Source of the DNA: CAYPFY01 sp964410105
GTDB lineage: Bacteria > Bacteroidota > Ignavibacteria > UBA10030 > SZUA-254
Length of the DNA stretch: 64,000 nt
Reading direction: 5' to 3'
Assembly: GCA_964410105.1 (NCBI GenBank)
Contig: CAYPFY010000002.1
Location: 124,001-188,000 of the forward strand
Made by a program: the position numbers and the translations under genes. Positions 52,427-61,715 of the stretch are shown here, one piece after another. Under the pieces are notes generated by a model, which was not told the origin of the DNA, ran no database searches, and saw only the letters and a list, made by a program, of their open reading frames with translations. Each line of letters starts with the position of its first letter. The stretch's first letter is position 1.

Positions 52427-54052
52427 TCAAGGAAGGCGCGGGGTCACGAAAATCACCCGTTCACGCTGCATCGCGACGGTTCCGGGAGGGGCACCCTTCG
52501 GCTTCCGGACATACTTTCGTTCACAGAATGCGACGGGAGCATCTCGGGCGCTCCGCATTTTACTATAATAGGCGGCAATGGCTGCAGTCTGGTAAACGGC
52601 CTCCTTGGGAGGGGGCGTACCGGCCCTCACACGGAGAATCGCATGAGAACCGCTTGCCCCGCGGACGTGGAACCACAGATCATTCGGGCGGGCATATTTC
52701 ATTGTGAGAAGATCATTGCCTGCGCTGCTCTTTCCCACCCACACTTCCAGTTCCCCTGCGACCTTAAAAATGCGAAACGGAAGCGGCTTTGTCTCATCAT
52801 CTTCTCCGATACCCATGCGTTTAAACTCCTGCGAATATTTTGCCCTTATTCTTTTTATGTTTGCCAGAGATTCAGCGCGGGAGAGTTCGCCCTCTATCTC
52901 CTCGATCACCCGGCGTCGCCCCGCGAGCGCTTCCTCCCGGCTCTTTGATTCCTGTTTGGCCAGTTTCTCCTTCTTCGCCCGCGCAAAATACTTCTCTGCA
53001 TTCTGACGGGCAGTCAACTTTGGATCGAGAGAAATCGAGGCATACGCACCGTCGAGAAAATCGGGCAAGGAAACCCGGCTCATCCCCTTTGTGACCTCGG
53101 CGAGATGGGCAAGAAGTAGTTTCCCCTTCCGTTCATACTCCGCCGAAGAACCGGCCTGAGAACTTTTTTCACCACCGTGACTGAGACGATCCTTTACCAG
53201 CGCGATGTTTTTCAGGAGCCTCCTTTTTTCGGCAACAAATGCTCTTTCCCTGAAAATCTCTGGGAGAACATCCCTCATCCCCTCATTCACCGATTCTGGC
53301 CGAACCTCTTCAAGACCCGCGAGGGAACGGAGGGGAATCACCGCAAAGGCAAGGAAAACACCGTCCCATCGGTAAATGACAGGCATCGGACGAAGAAGTT
53401 CCGCCTCGAGGGATTCTGCTTCTTGAACAAGCCTCGCGTTCAGTTCGGGCGGCAAAGATTTAGCTTTCTCATCGACGTCCGTGCGGTGGAATACCTCCCT
53501 CAGGTAAAGAGTACCGAAATGCGGGAAAAGCTCCTTCATCACACCGAACGGCGTCTCACCGTCAAGAGCGGCCAACCGTCCCAGCGAATCGTTCTCCGGC
53601 GCGGCAGAGGGAGACACACTCATTCTGGTTCCTTTTAGTTCTTTGTCATGCTTAAATGACTCATGGATGACATTCTGACGGTCGATGAGGATGACATTGC
53701 TTGTTGCAGTATCATAAAGCCGGGAAAGGAGATGCAATCCATTCTCCATGTGAAGACCGACGGTCCTGTCCCGATTCTGCATACGGACTCCTGCCACCGT
53801 CTCTCCGACTAGTTCTGGGAAGAGGTCGACGGAATTCCTCCGGGCTCGGGACACACGGTCGCGCAGGAGGAAATAATTCATCCTTGGTTCCACGGAGATG
53901 CAGAGGGTGACGGGATGAGATAGGGCAGTCGATCGGATAGAGACGAGAAGTTCATTCCGCCTCTGCGTAAAAACTTCCAGGATCGTCGCATTCTCCAGCA
54001 GAGGACTGATCTCACGGCAGAGGGCCCTGAGCGTAAAAAAGTGCGTCAGCAT
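52427..54052 (-). CDS. rqcH: Ribosome quality control protein RqcH (NFACT family)
   Basis: 541 residues from ATG 54052. The NFACT-N domain fills the first half, with RNELLVSIRS and NYFLLRDRVSRAR. Charged coiled-coil helices follow at ~300-430 (AEKYFARAKKEKLAKQESK). The C-terminal NFACT-R domain contains NDLWFHVRGASGSHAILR. RqcH recruits tRNA-Ala to stalled 50S subunits and adds alanine tails that mark nascent chains for degradation. The frame is open further upstream, but the family begins near this ATG. A promoter with TATATT -10 lies just before it. Confidence 0.93.
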   Translation of the reverse strand: MLTHFFTLRALCREISPLLENATILEVFTQRRNELLVSIRSTALSHPVTLCISVEPRMNYFLLRDRVSRARRNSVDLFPELVGETVAGVRMQNRDRTVGLHMENGLHLLSRLYDTATSNVILIDRQNVIHESFKHDKELKGTRMSVSPSAAPENDSLGRLAALDGETPFGVMKELFPHFGTLYLREVFHRTDVDEKAKSLPPELNARLVQEAESLEAELLRPMPVIYRWDGVFLAFAVIPLRSLAGLEEVRPESVNEGMRDVLPEIFRERAFVAEKRRLLKNIALVKDRLSHGGEKSSQAGSSAEYERKGKLLLAHLAEVTKGMSRVSLPDFLDGAYASISLDPKLTARQNAEKYFARAKKEKLAKQESKSREEALAGRRRVIEEIEGELSRAESLANIKRIRAKYSQEFKRMGIGEDDETKPLPFRIFKVAGELEVWVGKSSAGNDLLTMKYARPNDLWFHVRGASGSHAILRVRAGTPPPKEAVYQTAAIAAYYSKMRSARDAPVAFCERKYVRKPKGAPPGTVAMQRERVIFVTPRLP

Positions 54053-54079
54053 GATCAGAACGACAGAAAAGTTATCCAC

Positions 54080-54108
54080 AATATATTCAAAAAGGTGTTT
54101 TGGCTCAA
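54080..54108 (-). promoter_or_regulatory. Promoter TTGAGC-17-TATATT for rqcH
   Basis: Reverse strand: -35 TTGAGC (54103-54108), a 17-base spacer, -10 TATATT (54080-54085). The start would be near 54073, about 20 bases before the rqcH ATG. It diverges from the yicC promoter. Confidence 0.6.
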
Positions 54109-54209
54109 TGCCAACTATTTGAAAACCGATGAAAATCACAAAAGTGGCCCCTCTCGGGGAGTTCTATGAGGTGTGGAAAACTGGTGGGAAACGGGGGTCA
54201 ATCTTTTCC

Positions 54210-54238
54210 TTGACGCTCGAGCGATTATTTCGTACCTT
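54210..54238 (+). promoter_or_regulatory. Promoter TTGACG-17-TACCTT for yicC operon
   Basis: Forward strand: -35 TTGACG (54210-54215), a 17-base spacer, -10 TACCTT (54233-54238) in the 9-mer TACCTTGAG that recurs at two other promoters here. The start would be near 54245, leaving a leader of about 30 bases before yicC. Confidence 0.65.
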
Positions 54239-54274
54239 GAGATGGAATTTCCCTCAGAATTCGGCTTTTCTTGT

Positions 54275-55156
54275 ATGATTTCCAGCATGACCGGCTATGG
54301 ACGGGGCGAGGTCACGGAAAACCGCGTGACAGCGATGGCTGAGGTCCGCTCCATCAACAGCCGGTATTTGGAGGTGATGTCCCGACTGCCGCGTACGATG
54401 TCCTTGCGGGAGACCGACGTAAAAGAGATTGTGCGGAAGAAATTCACACGCGGGAAAGTTAACATCGTTGTGAGCCTCTCACACGGCAATGGGAAGGATG
54501 TTCCTTTAAGAATCAATGCCGCTGCGGCCAGGGCGTACTACAAGCTCCTCATTGACCTGAAGAAATCGGTAAAAATTCAGGAAAAAGTCACTCTGGAGCA
54601 TTTGCTAAAATTTCCCGAGGTAATCGACATTGATGATTTCGAGAGGGGAGATGACGACGAATGGGCCATCGTTCAGAAGGCTCTCCACATCGCGTTAGAG
54701 GAGGCGAGGCTTATGAGAAATCGCGAGGGGATCGAGCTCATGAACGACCTGAGGCATCGTATCCAGGGAGTGGATGGGGTCCTGGACCGGATCGAGCGCC
54801 TGTCTGAGGAACAAATACCGCACATACGTGAGCACTTGAGCGAGCGTTTGAAGGAATTGGTCGCGGACCAGTCGGTGATCGATGCAAAGAGGCTGGAGCT
54901 GGAGCTCGCTCTCTTCGCCGATAGACTTGATGTCACAGAGGAATGCGTCCGGTTTCGGAGCCACAACAAATTTTTCCTGAAATCGCTTGAGGAGGAAGAG
55001 GGGGCGGGGCGCAAACTTAACTTTCTCGTTCAGGAGATGAACAGGGAAGCGAACACGATCGGCTCGAAGGCGAACAATGCGGAAGTCGCCCATCTCATCG
55101 TGGGCGTGAAGGAGGAGCTTGAAAAAATCCGGGAACAGTTGCAGAACATTGAGTGA
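54275..55156 (+). CDS. yicC: YicC/YloC family endoribonuclease
   Basis: 293 residues from ATG 54275 (MISSMTGYGRGEV), the family N-terminus. The conserved C-terminal DUF1732 part has GRKLNFLVQEMNREANTIGS followed by KANNAEVAHL. YicC proteins are metal-dependent endoribonucleases that act on small RNAs in E. coli. The frame is open upstream to 54173 across the promoter, so the longer start is rejected. The gmk ATG follows directly after its stop. Confidence 0.95.
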   Translation: MISSMTGYGRGEVTENRVTAMAEVRSINSRYLEVMSRLPRTMSLRETDVKEIVRKKFTRGKVNIVVSLSHGNGKDVPLRINAAAARAYYKLLIDLKKSVKIQEKVTLEHLLKFPEVIDIDDFERGDDDEWAIVQKALHIALEEARLMRNREGIELMNDLRHRIQGVDGVLDRIERLSEEQIPHIREHLSERLKELVADQSVIDAKRLELELALFADRLDVTEECVRFRSHNKFFLKSLEEEEGAGRKLNFLVQEMNREANTIGSKANNAEVAHLIVGVKEELEKIREQLQNIE

Positions 55157-55729
55157 ATGAGCTTCGAGAAACTGATCGTCATATCGGGGCCGAGCGGATG
55201 CGGCAAGACCACGATCGCGAGGGAGGTTTTGAAGCGCCATCCTGCATTACACTTTTCAGTCTCGGCGACGACAAGACCGAAGAGGGCTCATGAGATCGAT
55301 GGCATCGATTATCACTTCATCACAAAAAGCGCTTTCGAGCAAAAAATCCGTAATAAAGAGCTTGCCGAGTGGGAACGAATCTACGACGAGTATTACGGAA
55401 CGCCTCTTGCGGAGATCGAGAAGGCGTTTTCTGCCGGACGATCGATCCTCCTGGACGTCGACGTCAAAGGGGCGCTGTCAATCAAGTCCCAGTACGGCAA
55501 AAAATGCCTCCTCATCTTCATCAAGCCGCCAAGCCTAGAGGCTCTGGAAAAGCGCCTGAGAAGTCGGGAAACCGAAAAGCCAGACTCTCTCCGTAAGAGA
55601 CTCGAGCGTGTATCGATGGAACTTGAGCTGGCGGGAGAATTCGATCATGCGATAATCAATGATGAATTATCGCGGGCTGTTGAGGAGGTCGAAGGACTTA
55701 TAACGAGCGCCCTTGGAGTCGGCGCATAG
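55157..55729 (+). CDS. gmk: Guanylate kinase
   Basis: 190 residues. The P-loop GPSGCGKTT is at ~11-19, SVSATTRPKRAHEIDGIDY the GMP-binding segment and LLDVDVKGA the Walker B region. It converts GMP to GDP. It abuts yicC with no gap and precedes rpoZ, a widely conserved order. Confidence 0.98.
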   Translation: MSFEKLIVISGPSGCGKTTIAREVLKRHPALHFSVSATTRPKRAHEIDGIDYHFITKSAFEQKIRNKELAEWERIYDEYYGTPLAEIEKAFSAGRSILLDVDVKGALSIKSQYGKKCLLIFIKPPSLEALEKRLRSRETEKPDSLRKRLERVSMELELAGEFDHAIINDELSRAVEEVEGLITSALGVGA

Positions 55730-55771
55730 GATTCAACGGTCACCAAGCATAAACCAAGAAGGAAAAAACGA

Positions 55772-56095
55772 ATGCCGATCAAACCCCTGGACATCGAAGA
55801 ACTGACGGGCAAGGCGGAGAACATCTACGAAGCCATCGTCGTCCTGCTGAAGCGAGCGCGTCAGATCAACGAAGAGATGAAAATCGAATTCAATCAGCGG
55901 ATAGAAATGCTACAGTCGAGGATATTTGAGCCCGAGGAGGAAACCGAGCAGCCCCAGACGAATCCGGATCAAATACTGGTCGCCCTGGAGTTTGAGCGCC
56001 GGCCAAAGCCAACCGAAACTGCGATCGCAGAAGTGTTGGAAGGAAAGCTCGCCTTCCGGTATAAAGACGAAGAGACGCCTCCTCTTACCACCTGA
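55772..56095 (+). CDS. rpoZ: RNA polymerase omega subunit
   Basis: 107 residues, RPB6/omega family of the Bacteroidota type. NIYEAIVVLLKRARQINEE and FNQRIEM carry the conserved core, and the C-terminal tail is acidic. It stabilises the RNA polymerase beta' subunit. It lies between gmk and coaBC, where omega is found in many bacteria. AAGGAA precedes the ATG by about seven bases. Confidence 0.9.
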   Translation: MPIKPLDIEELTGKAENIYEAIVVLLKRARQINEEMKIEFNQRIEMLQSRIFEPEEETEQPQTNPDQILVALEFERRPKPTETAIAEVLEGKLAFRYKDEETPPLTT

Positions 56096-56118
56096 ACTCG
56101 CGGGAGCTTCGGGCCCCT

Positions 56119-57360
56119 ATGCTGAAGGGAAAGCACATCATTCTCGGAATCACGGGGGGAATCAGTGCCTATAAGATCCCCTTCCTGGTCCGCGAGCTCA
56201 GGAAATCGGGAGCGGAAGTGCGCATCGTCATGACGGATAGTGCGAAGGAATTCGTCACCCCCTTGACTCTTTCGACTCTTTCCGGAGAGGAAGTACGGAC
56301 GGAGGCTTTTCCTCAAAAATCTTCCGAGGTCGTTCGCACTGGAACATGGCACATCGCGCTCGGCGAGTGGGCGAATCTCATGGTTATTGCTCCTGCGACG
56401 GCCAACGTCATCGCTAAGCTCGCCCAGGGTTTCGCCGATGACACTGTCAGCATGTTAGCGCTCGCCGTCCGCTGCCCCCTAGTCATCTCCCCTGCGATGG
56501 ATGTCGACATGTGGAAGCACCCGGCGACTCAGAGCAATGTCTCAAAACTCAAGGAAATGGGAGTCGCTGTCCTGCCCCCAGAAGAGGGGGAACTGGCAAG
56601 CGGGCTCACGGGGCCCGGGCGGCTGCCGGATCTTGGCATCATCACAGCGGCCTTGGAAGAGATACTGTCGAAAACGCATCAGGATCTGAAAGGAAAAAAA
56701 ATACTCATCACAGCGGGCCCCACTCGGGAGGCGATAGATCCCGTACGGTTCATTGGCAATCGGTCCTCCGGAAAGATGGGATTTGCGATTGCCGGTGCGG
56801 CGGCGCAGCGGGGAGCGGAGACCACCCTCATATCGGGCCCCGTGCATCTGGCCACCCCGCGGAACGTCAAGCGGATCGACGTCGAGTCGGGCGCCGATAT
56901 GTACGCTGCGGTGAAGAAGCACCGCGGTTTAATGGACGCAATCATCATGGCGGCAGCTGTCTCAGACTACGCCCCTGTCTCCGTCTCATCCCGGAAAATC
57001 AAGAAGGGCGAGGACGAATTCGCTCTGCGGTTGAGGCCGACAACGGATATATTGCGTCAGCTGGGAGAGACGAAGGGCAAAACCCTTCTCGTGGGATTCG
57101 CCCTGGAAACCGGAAGAGGAATTCCGAACGCCCGGAAAAAACTGAAAGAAAAAAACCTTGACTTCATTGTTCTGAACAACCCGCTACGGGACGGAGCGGG
57201 GTTTGGTGCCGACACCAACATCGTCACAATTCTATCGAGGAACGGAAGGGAAGAGCGTCTCAGAAAAATGTCAAAGTTTGATGTGGCCGAGGAAATCCTG
57301 GACAGGATTTCACGGAAACTCCCAGCGACGCCCCCACTCGCCAGGAGACGACCCCGGTGA
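56119..57360 (+). CDS. coaBC: Bifunctional phosphopantothenoylcysteine decarboxylase/ligase
   Basis: 413 residues. The N-terminal CoaC flavoprotein begins with ILGITGGISAYK and has the active-site His in TWHIALGEWANLMVIAPATA. The C-terminal CoaB synthetase begins near residue 190 with ILITAGPTREAIDPVRFIGN and RSSGKMG. It carries out two steps of coenzyme A synthesis. The stop overlaps the next GTG start by four bases. Confidence 0.97.
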   Translation: MLKGKHIILGITGGISAYKIPFLVRELRKSGAEVRIVMTDSAKEFVTPLTLSTLSGEEVRTEAFPQKSSEVVRTGTWHIALGEWANLMVIAPATANVIAKLAQGFADDTVSMLALAVRCPLVISPAMDVDMWKHPATQSNVSKLKEMGVAVLPPEEGELASGLTGPGRLPDLGIITAALEEILSKTHQDLKGKKILITAGPTREAIDPVRFIGNRSSGKMGFAIAGAAAQRGAETTLISGPVHLATPRNVKRIDVESGADMYAAVKKHRGLMDAIIMAAAVSDYAPVSVSSRKIKKGEDEFALRLRPTTDILRQLGETKGKTLLVGFALETGRGIPNARKKLKEKNLDFIVLNNPLRDGAGFGADTNIVTILSRNGREERLRKMSKFDVAEEILDRISRKLPATPPLARRRPR

Positions 57361-58079
57361 CACAGAACGACATGCCGAGATTTTTGTCCGATGTACAGAG
57401 GTATTTTTCCCAGCAACAGGATCTGTTTGGCAACATCATCTACGACGAGAAAAAGAGCGACAGGGCGCAGAACAAGCCTGAAGGGTCCGATTACCCGGAT
57501 GAGCCGTGGGTGCGGAGTGAGAGCATGGAGGCATTGCGAAAAGAAATATGCGGCTGCCTGAAATGCCCGCTCGGGCACAGCAGGATCAATTTTGTTTTCG
57601 GCGACGGAAACCCCCATGCAGACGTAATGTTCATCGGGGAAGCTCCCGGGGCGGATGAGGACGCGCAGGGTCTGCCCTTCGTCGGCCGGGCCGGCCAATT
57701 GCTCACAAAAATCATCGAAGCGGTCGGGATGAAGAGAGACGACGTGTACATTTGCAACATACTCAAATGTCGTCCGCCGAATAACCGGCGCCCGACGCCG
57801 AGTGAGAGCGAGGAATGCACGCCTTATCTGAACAAGCAAATAGAGCTCGTGAAGCCGAAATTCATCATTTGCCTTGGCCTCACCTCGGCTCAATGGTTGC
57901 TGAAGACAACAGCCAGCCTGGGCATGCTCAGGGGAAAAATTCATGACTATCGGGGCAGCCGGCTCATCGTCACGTATCATCCCGCGGCACTCCTTCGCAA
58001 CCCGGAGTGGAAAAAGCCCACATGGGAAGACATGAAAATGTTCAAAAGTGCGTATGAATCACCGAAGGGCGCCATGTGA
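57357..58079 (+). CDS. Family 4 uracil-DNA glycosylase (Fe-S)
   Basis: 240 residues. The 4Fe-4S ligands are Cys67, Cys70, Cys138 and Cys154 (CGCLKCPLGH, CNILKCRPP, SEEC). The active-site loop FIGEAPGADEDAQGLPFVG near residue 93 and the TYHPAALLR loop near the C-terminus match type-4 UDG (UDGa). It removes uracil from DNA. The start is GTG 57357, overlapping the coaBC stop; an ATG five codons later is a possible alternative. It is coupled by GTGA to dnaB. Confidence 0.93.
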   Translation: MTQNDMPRFLSDVQRYFSQQQDLFGNIIYDEKKSDRAQNKPEGSDYPDEPWVRSESMEALRKEICGCLKCPLGHSRINFVFGDGNPHADVMFIGEAPGADEDAQGLPFVGRAGQLLTKIIEAVGMKRDDVYICNILKCRPPNNRRPTPSESEECTPYLNKQIELVKPKFIICLGLTSAQWLLKTTASLGMLRGKIHDYRGSRLIVTYHPAALLRNPEWKKPTWEDMKMFKSAYESPKGAM

Positions 58080-59521
58080 TTGAAGCAAACAAACCATCCT
58101 CTGGCGTTACAGAAAGTTCTCCCGGCAGCCGTGTTCCACCCCAGGCAGTGGACATAGAGCGTTCCGTTCTCGGGGCGATGCTCATCGACAAGGAAGCGGT
58201 ACCGAAAGCACTGGAGGTGCTCGACGCTGAGAGCTTTTACAACCCCGTCCACCAGAAGATCTACGAAGCTATGGTCGCGTTGTTCACGAAGGGCGATCCC
58301 ATCGACGCGGTCACCGTCACCGAAGAACTGCGCCGTCGCGGCAAACTCAATACGGCCGAGGACCCTGTGATCATCACGGACCTCACGATGAATGTCACCT
58401 CGTCGGCAAACGTTGAATACCACGCGAGAATCGTCCTGGAGAAGGCCCTTCTCCGCAACCTGATCTCTTCCTCCTCGGAAGTTGTGACGCGGGCCTATAA
58501 CGATTCCGAAGACCCGCTCGACCTTCTCGACGACGCGGAAGGGAAGATCTTCCAGATCTCGGAGCGGAGGCTCAAGAAATCTTTTTCCCCCATCAAAAAG
58601 GCCGTTCACGAGACGTTCGAGCTCCTGGAGGGCCTCCACGGGAAGCACAGCGGCATCACGGGCGTACCGACCGGCTTTGCCAGGCTGGACGAACTCACCG
58701 GCGGATTTCAGAAATCGGACCTCATCATCGTTGCGGGCAGGCCCAGCCAGGGAAAGACTGCACTGGCACTATCGATTGCCCGCCACGCAGCTACCGACAA
58801 GAAAAAGACCGTTATTGCTGTGTTCAGCCTAGAAATGTCGGAGCAGCAGCTGGTCATACGGCTATTATCATCGGAGGCGAAAGTCAACGCTCACCTCCTA
58901 AGAACAGGAAGACTTTCCGACGAGCAATGGGCCAAACTAAGCCGGACAGCCGGCAGGTTGTCTGATTCAAAACTATTCATTGACGATTCGGCGTCTCTCA
59001 GCATACTCGAGCTCCGGGCCAAAGCCCGCAGGCTCAAGGCGGAGCACAACCTTGGTATGGTGATCGTTGACTATCTCCAGCTCGTTCAGGGCCCCAAGAA
59101 TGCGGAATCGCGGGAGCGAGAGATTTCCACGATATCCCGCTCGCTGAAAGCCCTGGCGAAAGAGCTTAACATCCCGGTCGTAGCTCTCTCTCAGCTCAAT
59201 CGGGCGGTCGAGTCGCGCACGAATCGCCGACCGATGCTTGCGGATCTGCGCGAATCCGGCGCGATCGAGCAGGATGCAGACGTTGTCCTCTTCGTCCACC
59301 GCCCGGAAACATACGATCAGAAGAAGGTCGTCGACCAGGAAGGAAACGAATTTCCTTCCGAAGGCATTGCCGAGATCGTCATCGGCAAACAGAGAAACGG
59401 GCCGACCGGAGTCGTCCTTCTGACATTTGTCAAGGAATACGCCGGATTCGAGGCACGCACCCCCCCGGCGATTGCGGCTCTGGCGCCACCGGTCCCGATC
59501 GAGGAAGACTCTCCGTTCTAG
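58076..59521 (+). CDS. dnaB: Replicative DNA helicase DnaB
   Basis: 481 residues. The N-terminal DnaB domain starts at VDIERSVLGAMLID. The RecA-like motor has Walker A GRPSQGKT at 221-228, FSLEMS, Walker B in VIVDYLQLV and the SQLNRAVESR motif. No intein interrupts it. GTG 58076 overlaps the glycosylase stop, so replication and base-excision genes share one unit. Confidence 0.97.
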   Translation: MIEANKPSSGVTESSPGSRVPPQAVDIERSVLGAMLIDKEAVPKALEVLDAESFYNPVHQKIYEAMVALFTKGDPIDAVTVTEELRRRGKLNTAEDPVIITDLTMNVTSSANVEYHARIVLEKALLRNLISSSSEVVTRAYNDSEDPLDLLDDAEGKIFQISERRLKKSFSPIKKAVHETFELLEGLHGKHSGITGVPTGFARLDELTGGFQKSDLIIVAGRPSQGKTALALSIARHAATDKKKTVIAVFSLEMSEQQLVIRLLSSEAKVNAHLLRTGRLSDEQWAKLSRTAGRLSDSKLFIDDSASLSILELRAKARRLKAEHNLGMVIVDYLQLVQGPKNAESREREISTISRSLKALAKELNIPVVALSQLNRAVESRTNRRPMLADLRESGAIEQDADVVLFVHRPETYDQKKVVDQEGNEFPSEGIAEIVIGKQRNGPTGVVLLTFVKEYAGFEARTPPAIAALAPPVPIEEDSPF

Positions 59522-59529
59522 AACTGTCC

Positions 59530-60375
59530 ATGGTCCGGCAGCTCGTCGCTGTTGCCCTTCTCCTCCCTGTAACGTTCTCATCCGTTCACTCACAGACTCA
59601 GACGGAAGCCAACCGTATCTTTTCCGCGGCGTTTGAACGGAAGCTGGTGGGCAAAGACATGGGTCAGATCATAAAATTCGTCGGAGAAAAATTCATCGGG
59701 AAGCCCTACGAGGCGAACACCCTTGAAATCGGCGATTCAGAGCGACTCATCTGTCGCCTTTCGTCATTTGATTGCGTCACGCTCGTTGAAAATGTCCTTG
59801 CCCTTGCCCGATGCATCAAGGGGAACCGGCTCTCCTTTGAAACGTACCGTCACGAATTACAGACCATTCGATACCGGCACGGAATAATAGGGGGGTATGC
59901 GAGCCGCCTCCATTATTTTTCCGACTGGATCCACGACAATCAGTCCAAAGCCATCGTGAGGGATGTGACAAAGGAACTTGGAGGGATCCCCTATACCAAA
60001 GAAATCAACTTCATGTCGGCACACCGGCGCCTTTACCCGAGGCTCGCCAAGGACAGCATATACCAACAGATCTTAGCGCAGGAGGATAGCCTGCGGACCC
60101 ATGAAATATACTACATTCCGAAGGCCCGGGTCAGGGCAGCGGTTACGCGAATCAGGGCCGGCGATCTCATCGCCATCACAACCACTGCTGAAGGCCTCGA
60201 CATCAGTCATACGGGAATCGCGGTATGGGGAGGTGACGGGAAGCTGCACCTCCTCCATGCGCCGGACAAAGGATTGGATGTAACAATCACGGATGAGCCG
60301 TTCGCGGAATACTTGGCAAAACACGCTAGTCAGGAAGGCATCATGGTGGTCCGGGCATTACCTCCGGAGGAATAA
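59530..60375 (+). CDS. DUF1460 N-acetylmuramoyl-L-alanine amidase-like protein
   Basis: 281 residues with a signal peptide (LVAVALLLPVTFSSVHSQ). The papain-like site has Cys82 in SFDCVTLVE and His227 in ISHTGIAVW, as in DUF1460 proteins, which include Bacteroidota amidases that cut muropeptides. It is likely periplasmic and acts in cell-wall turnover or recycling. It starts eight bases after dnaB; the two functions are unrelated, so the linkage is probably only transcriptional. Confidence 0.88.
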   Translation: MVRQLVAVALLLPVTFSSVHSQTQTEANRIFSAAFERKLVGKDMGQIIKFVGEKFIGKPYEANTLEIGDSERLICRLSSFDCVTLVENVLALARCIKGNRLSFETYRHELQTIRYRHGIIGGYASRLHYFSDWIHDNQSKAIVRDVTKELGGIPYTKEINFMSAHRRLYPRLAKDSIYQQILAQEDSLRTHEIYYIPKARVRAAVTRIRAGDLIAITTTAEGLDISHTGIAVWGGDGKLHLLHAPDKGLDVTITDEPFAEYLAKHASQEGIMVVRALPPEE

Positions 60376-60464
60376 TCGCTGAAACTTTTCTCATTGTTCC
60401 CGAGAAGAGCCGCCGGAGCAGGCAAACTATTTCCCGGCATGCGGGAAACGTGGCGTGGAGCGCC

Positions 60465-60493
60465 TTGTTTAGAAACTCCGATTTCGTTACCTT
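60465..60493 (+). promoter_or_regulatory. Promoter TTGTTT-17-TACCTT for dxr
   Basis: Forward strand: -35 TTGTTT (60465-60470), a 17-base spacer, -10 TACCTT (60488-60493) within TACCTTGAG. The start would be near 60500, leaving a leader of about 42 bases that contains a hairpin. Confidence 0.6.
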
Positions 60494-60506
60494 GAGAGAA
60501 GCACGG

Positions 60507-60527
60507 TGCCCCTCCTTTGTTGGGGCA
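60507..60527 (+). promoter_or_regulatory. Leader hairpin before dxr, attenuator-like
   Basis: TGCCCC-tcctttgtt-GGGGCA forms a 6-bp stem with a nine-base loop, followed by TATTATTTTA and then the dxr ATG 15 bases later. The T-rich tail after a GC stem resembles a weak intrinsic terminator within the leader, or a structure that hides the ribosome binding region. Confidence 0.4.
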
Positions 60528-60541
60528 TATTATTTTATAGA

Positions 60542-61705
60542 ATGAAGAGAATTTCAATATTCGGATCGACCGGATCGATCGGTCAGGCAAGCCTGGACGT
60601 CATCGCTCAGAACCAGGACCGGTTCCGGATAAACTACCTTACGGCTAACAAGAATATCGGACTCCTTCGGCGCCAGATAGAAAAATTCCATCCCTCGGAG
60701 GTCGCAGTCCTTGACGAAAGATCTGCCGCGGAGCTCAAGCGGTTGGTCAACGGCTCTCCAAAAGTCCTCGCCGGGAGGGAAGGCTTAAGAGAGTTAGCCC
60801 GTCGGACGGACGTCGACGTCGTCATCAGTTCCCTGGTCGGATTTGCCGGATTAGAGCCGACCGTGGAATCCATGAAGCACTGCAAAACAGTCGCCATCGC
60901 GAACAAGGAAACCCTCGTCGTCGCCGGTGAGATAGTCACGCGACTTAGCCGGGGAAACGGCGCGCAGATCATCCCCATCGACAGCGAACACAGCGCTATA
61001 CTGCAGTGTCTGGCGGGGGAAAGCGCCCGGACCATCGACCGGCTAATCCTGACTGCATCGGGCGGACCGTTCCTAGGGGTTGAAAAAAAAGATTTCAGCG
61101 GTCTCACAGTGGAGAGCGCGCTGCGGCACCCGAACTGGAAAATGGGAAGCAAGATCACGATAGATTCGGCCACGATGATGAACAAGGGACTCGAAGTCAT
61201 CGAGGCACACTGGCTCTTCAATATTCCGGCGGAAAGAATAGAGGTCATCATACACCCTCAATCCATCATTCACTCGATGGTCGAGTTCGTCGATGGATCG
61301 GTGAAGGCCCAGCTCGGAATGCCGGACATGCGAATTCCGATCCAGTATGCCCTGACGTACCCCGAACGGATCCCGTCCGCGTATGCAAGAATCGACCTCG
61401 CGGAAATCGGGACAATGACATTCTTCAAGCCTGACAACGAAAGATTCGAGTGCATTCAGCTTGCCTATGACGCCTTGAAGGCGGGAGGCACGGCGCCAAC
61501 CATCCTCAACGCGGCAAATGAAATCGCTGTTTCTATGTTTCTGGAAAAAAGAATCTCGTTTGACAAGATCCCGCCCATGATCCGGCACGCGCTGGAGCGG
61601 GTGCCGCTAACGCAGGACATGTCGATCGAAAACATCATCGCCACAGATGCGGAGACGCGCTCCCTCCTCGTCCCCCGGGCGCAGAGCGCATCAGCCCTCG
61701 GATAG
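60542..61705 (+). CDS. dxr: 1-deoxy-D-xylulose-5-phosphate reductoisomerase
   Basis: 387 residues from ATG 60542. NADPH binds at GSTGSIGQASLDVI, and NKETLVVAGE, DSEHSAILQCL, SGGPF and MNKGLEVIEAHWLF carry the metal and substrate sites. It commits the MEP pathway to isoprenoids, which fits the polyprenyl synthase elsewhere in the window. A longer frame from GTG 60506 would include the leader hairpin and is not supported by the family. Confidence 0.97.
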   Translation: MKRISIFGSTGSIGQASLDVIAQNQDRFRINYLTANKNIGLLRRQIEKFHPSEVAVLDERSAAELKRLVNGSPKVLAGREGLRELARRTDVDVVISSLVGFAGLEPTVESMKHCKTVAIANKETLVVAGEIVTRLSRGNGAQIIPIDSEHSAILQCLAGESARTIDRLILTASGGPFLGVEKKDFSGLTVESALRHPNWKMGSKITIDSATMMNKGLEVIEAHWLFNIPAERIEVIIHPQSIIHSMVEFVDGSVKAQLGMPDMRIPIQYALTYPERIPSAYARIDLAEIGTMTFFKPDNERFECIQLAYDALKAGGTAPTILNAANEIAVSMFLEKRISFDKIPPMIRHALERVPLTQDMSIENIIATDAETRSLLVPRAQSASALG

Positions 61706-61715
61706 ATCGCACCCC

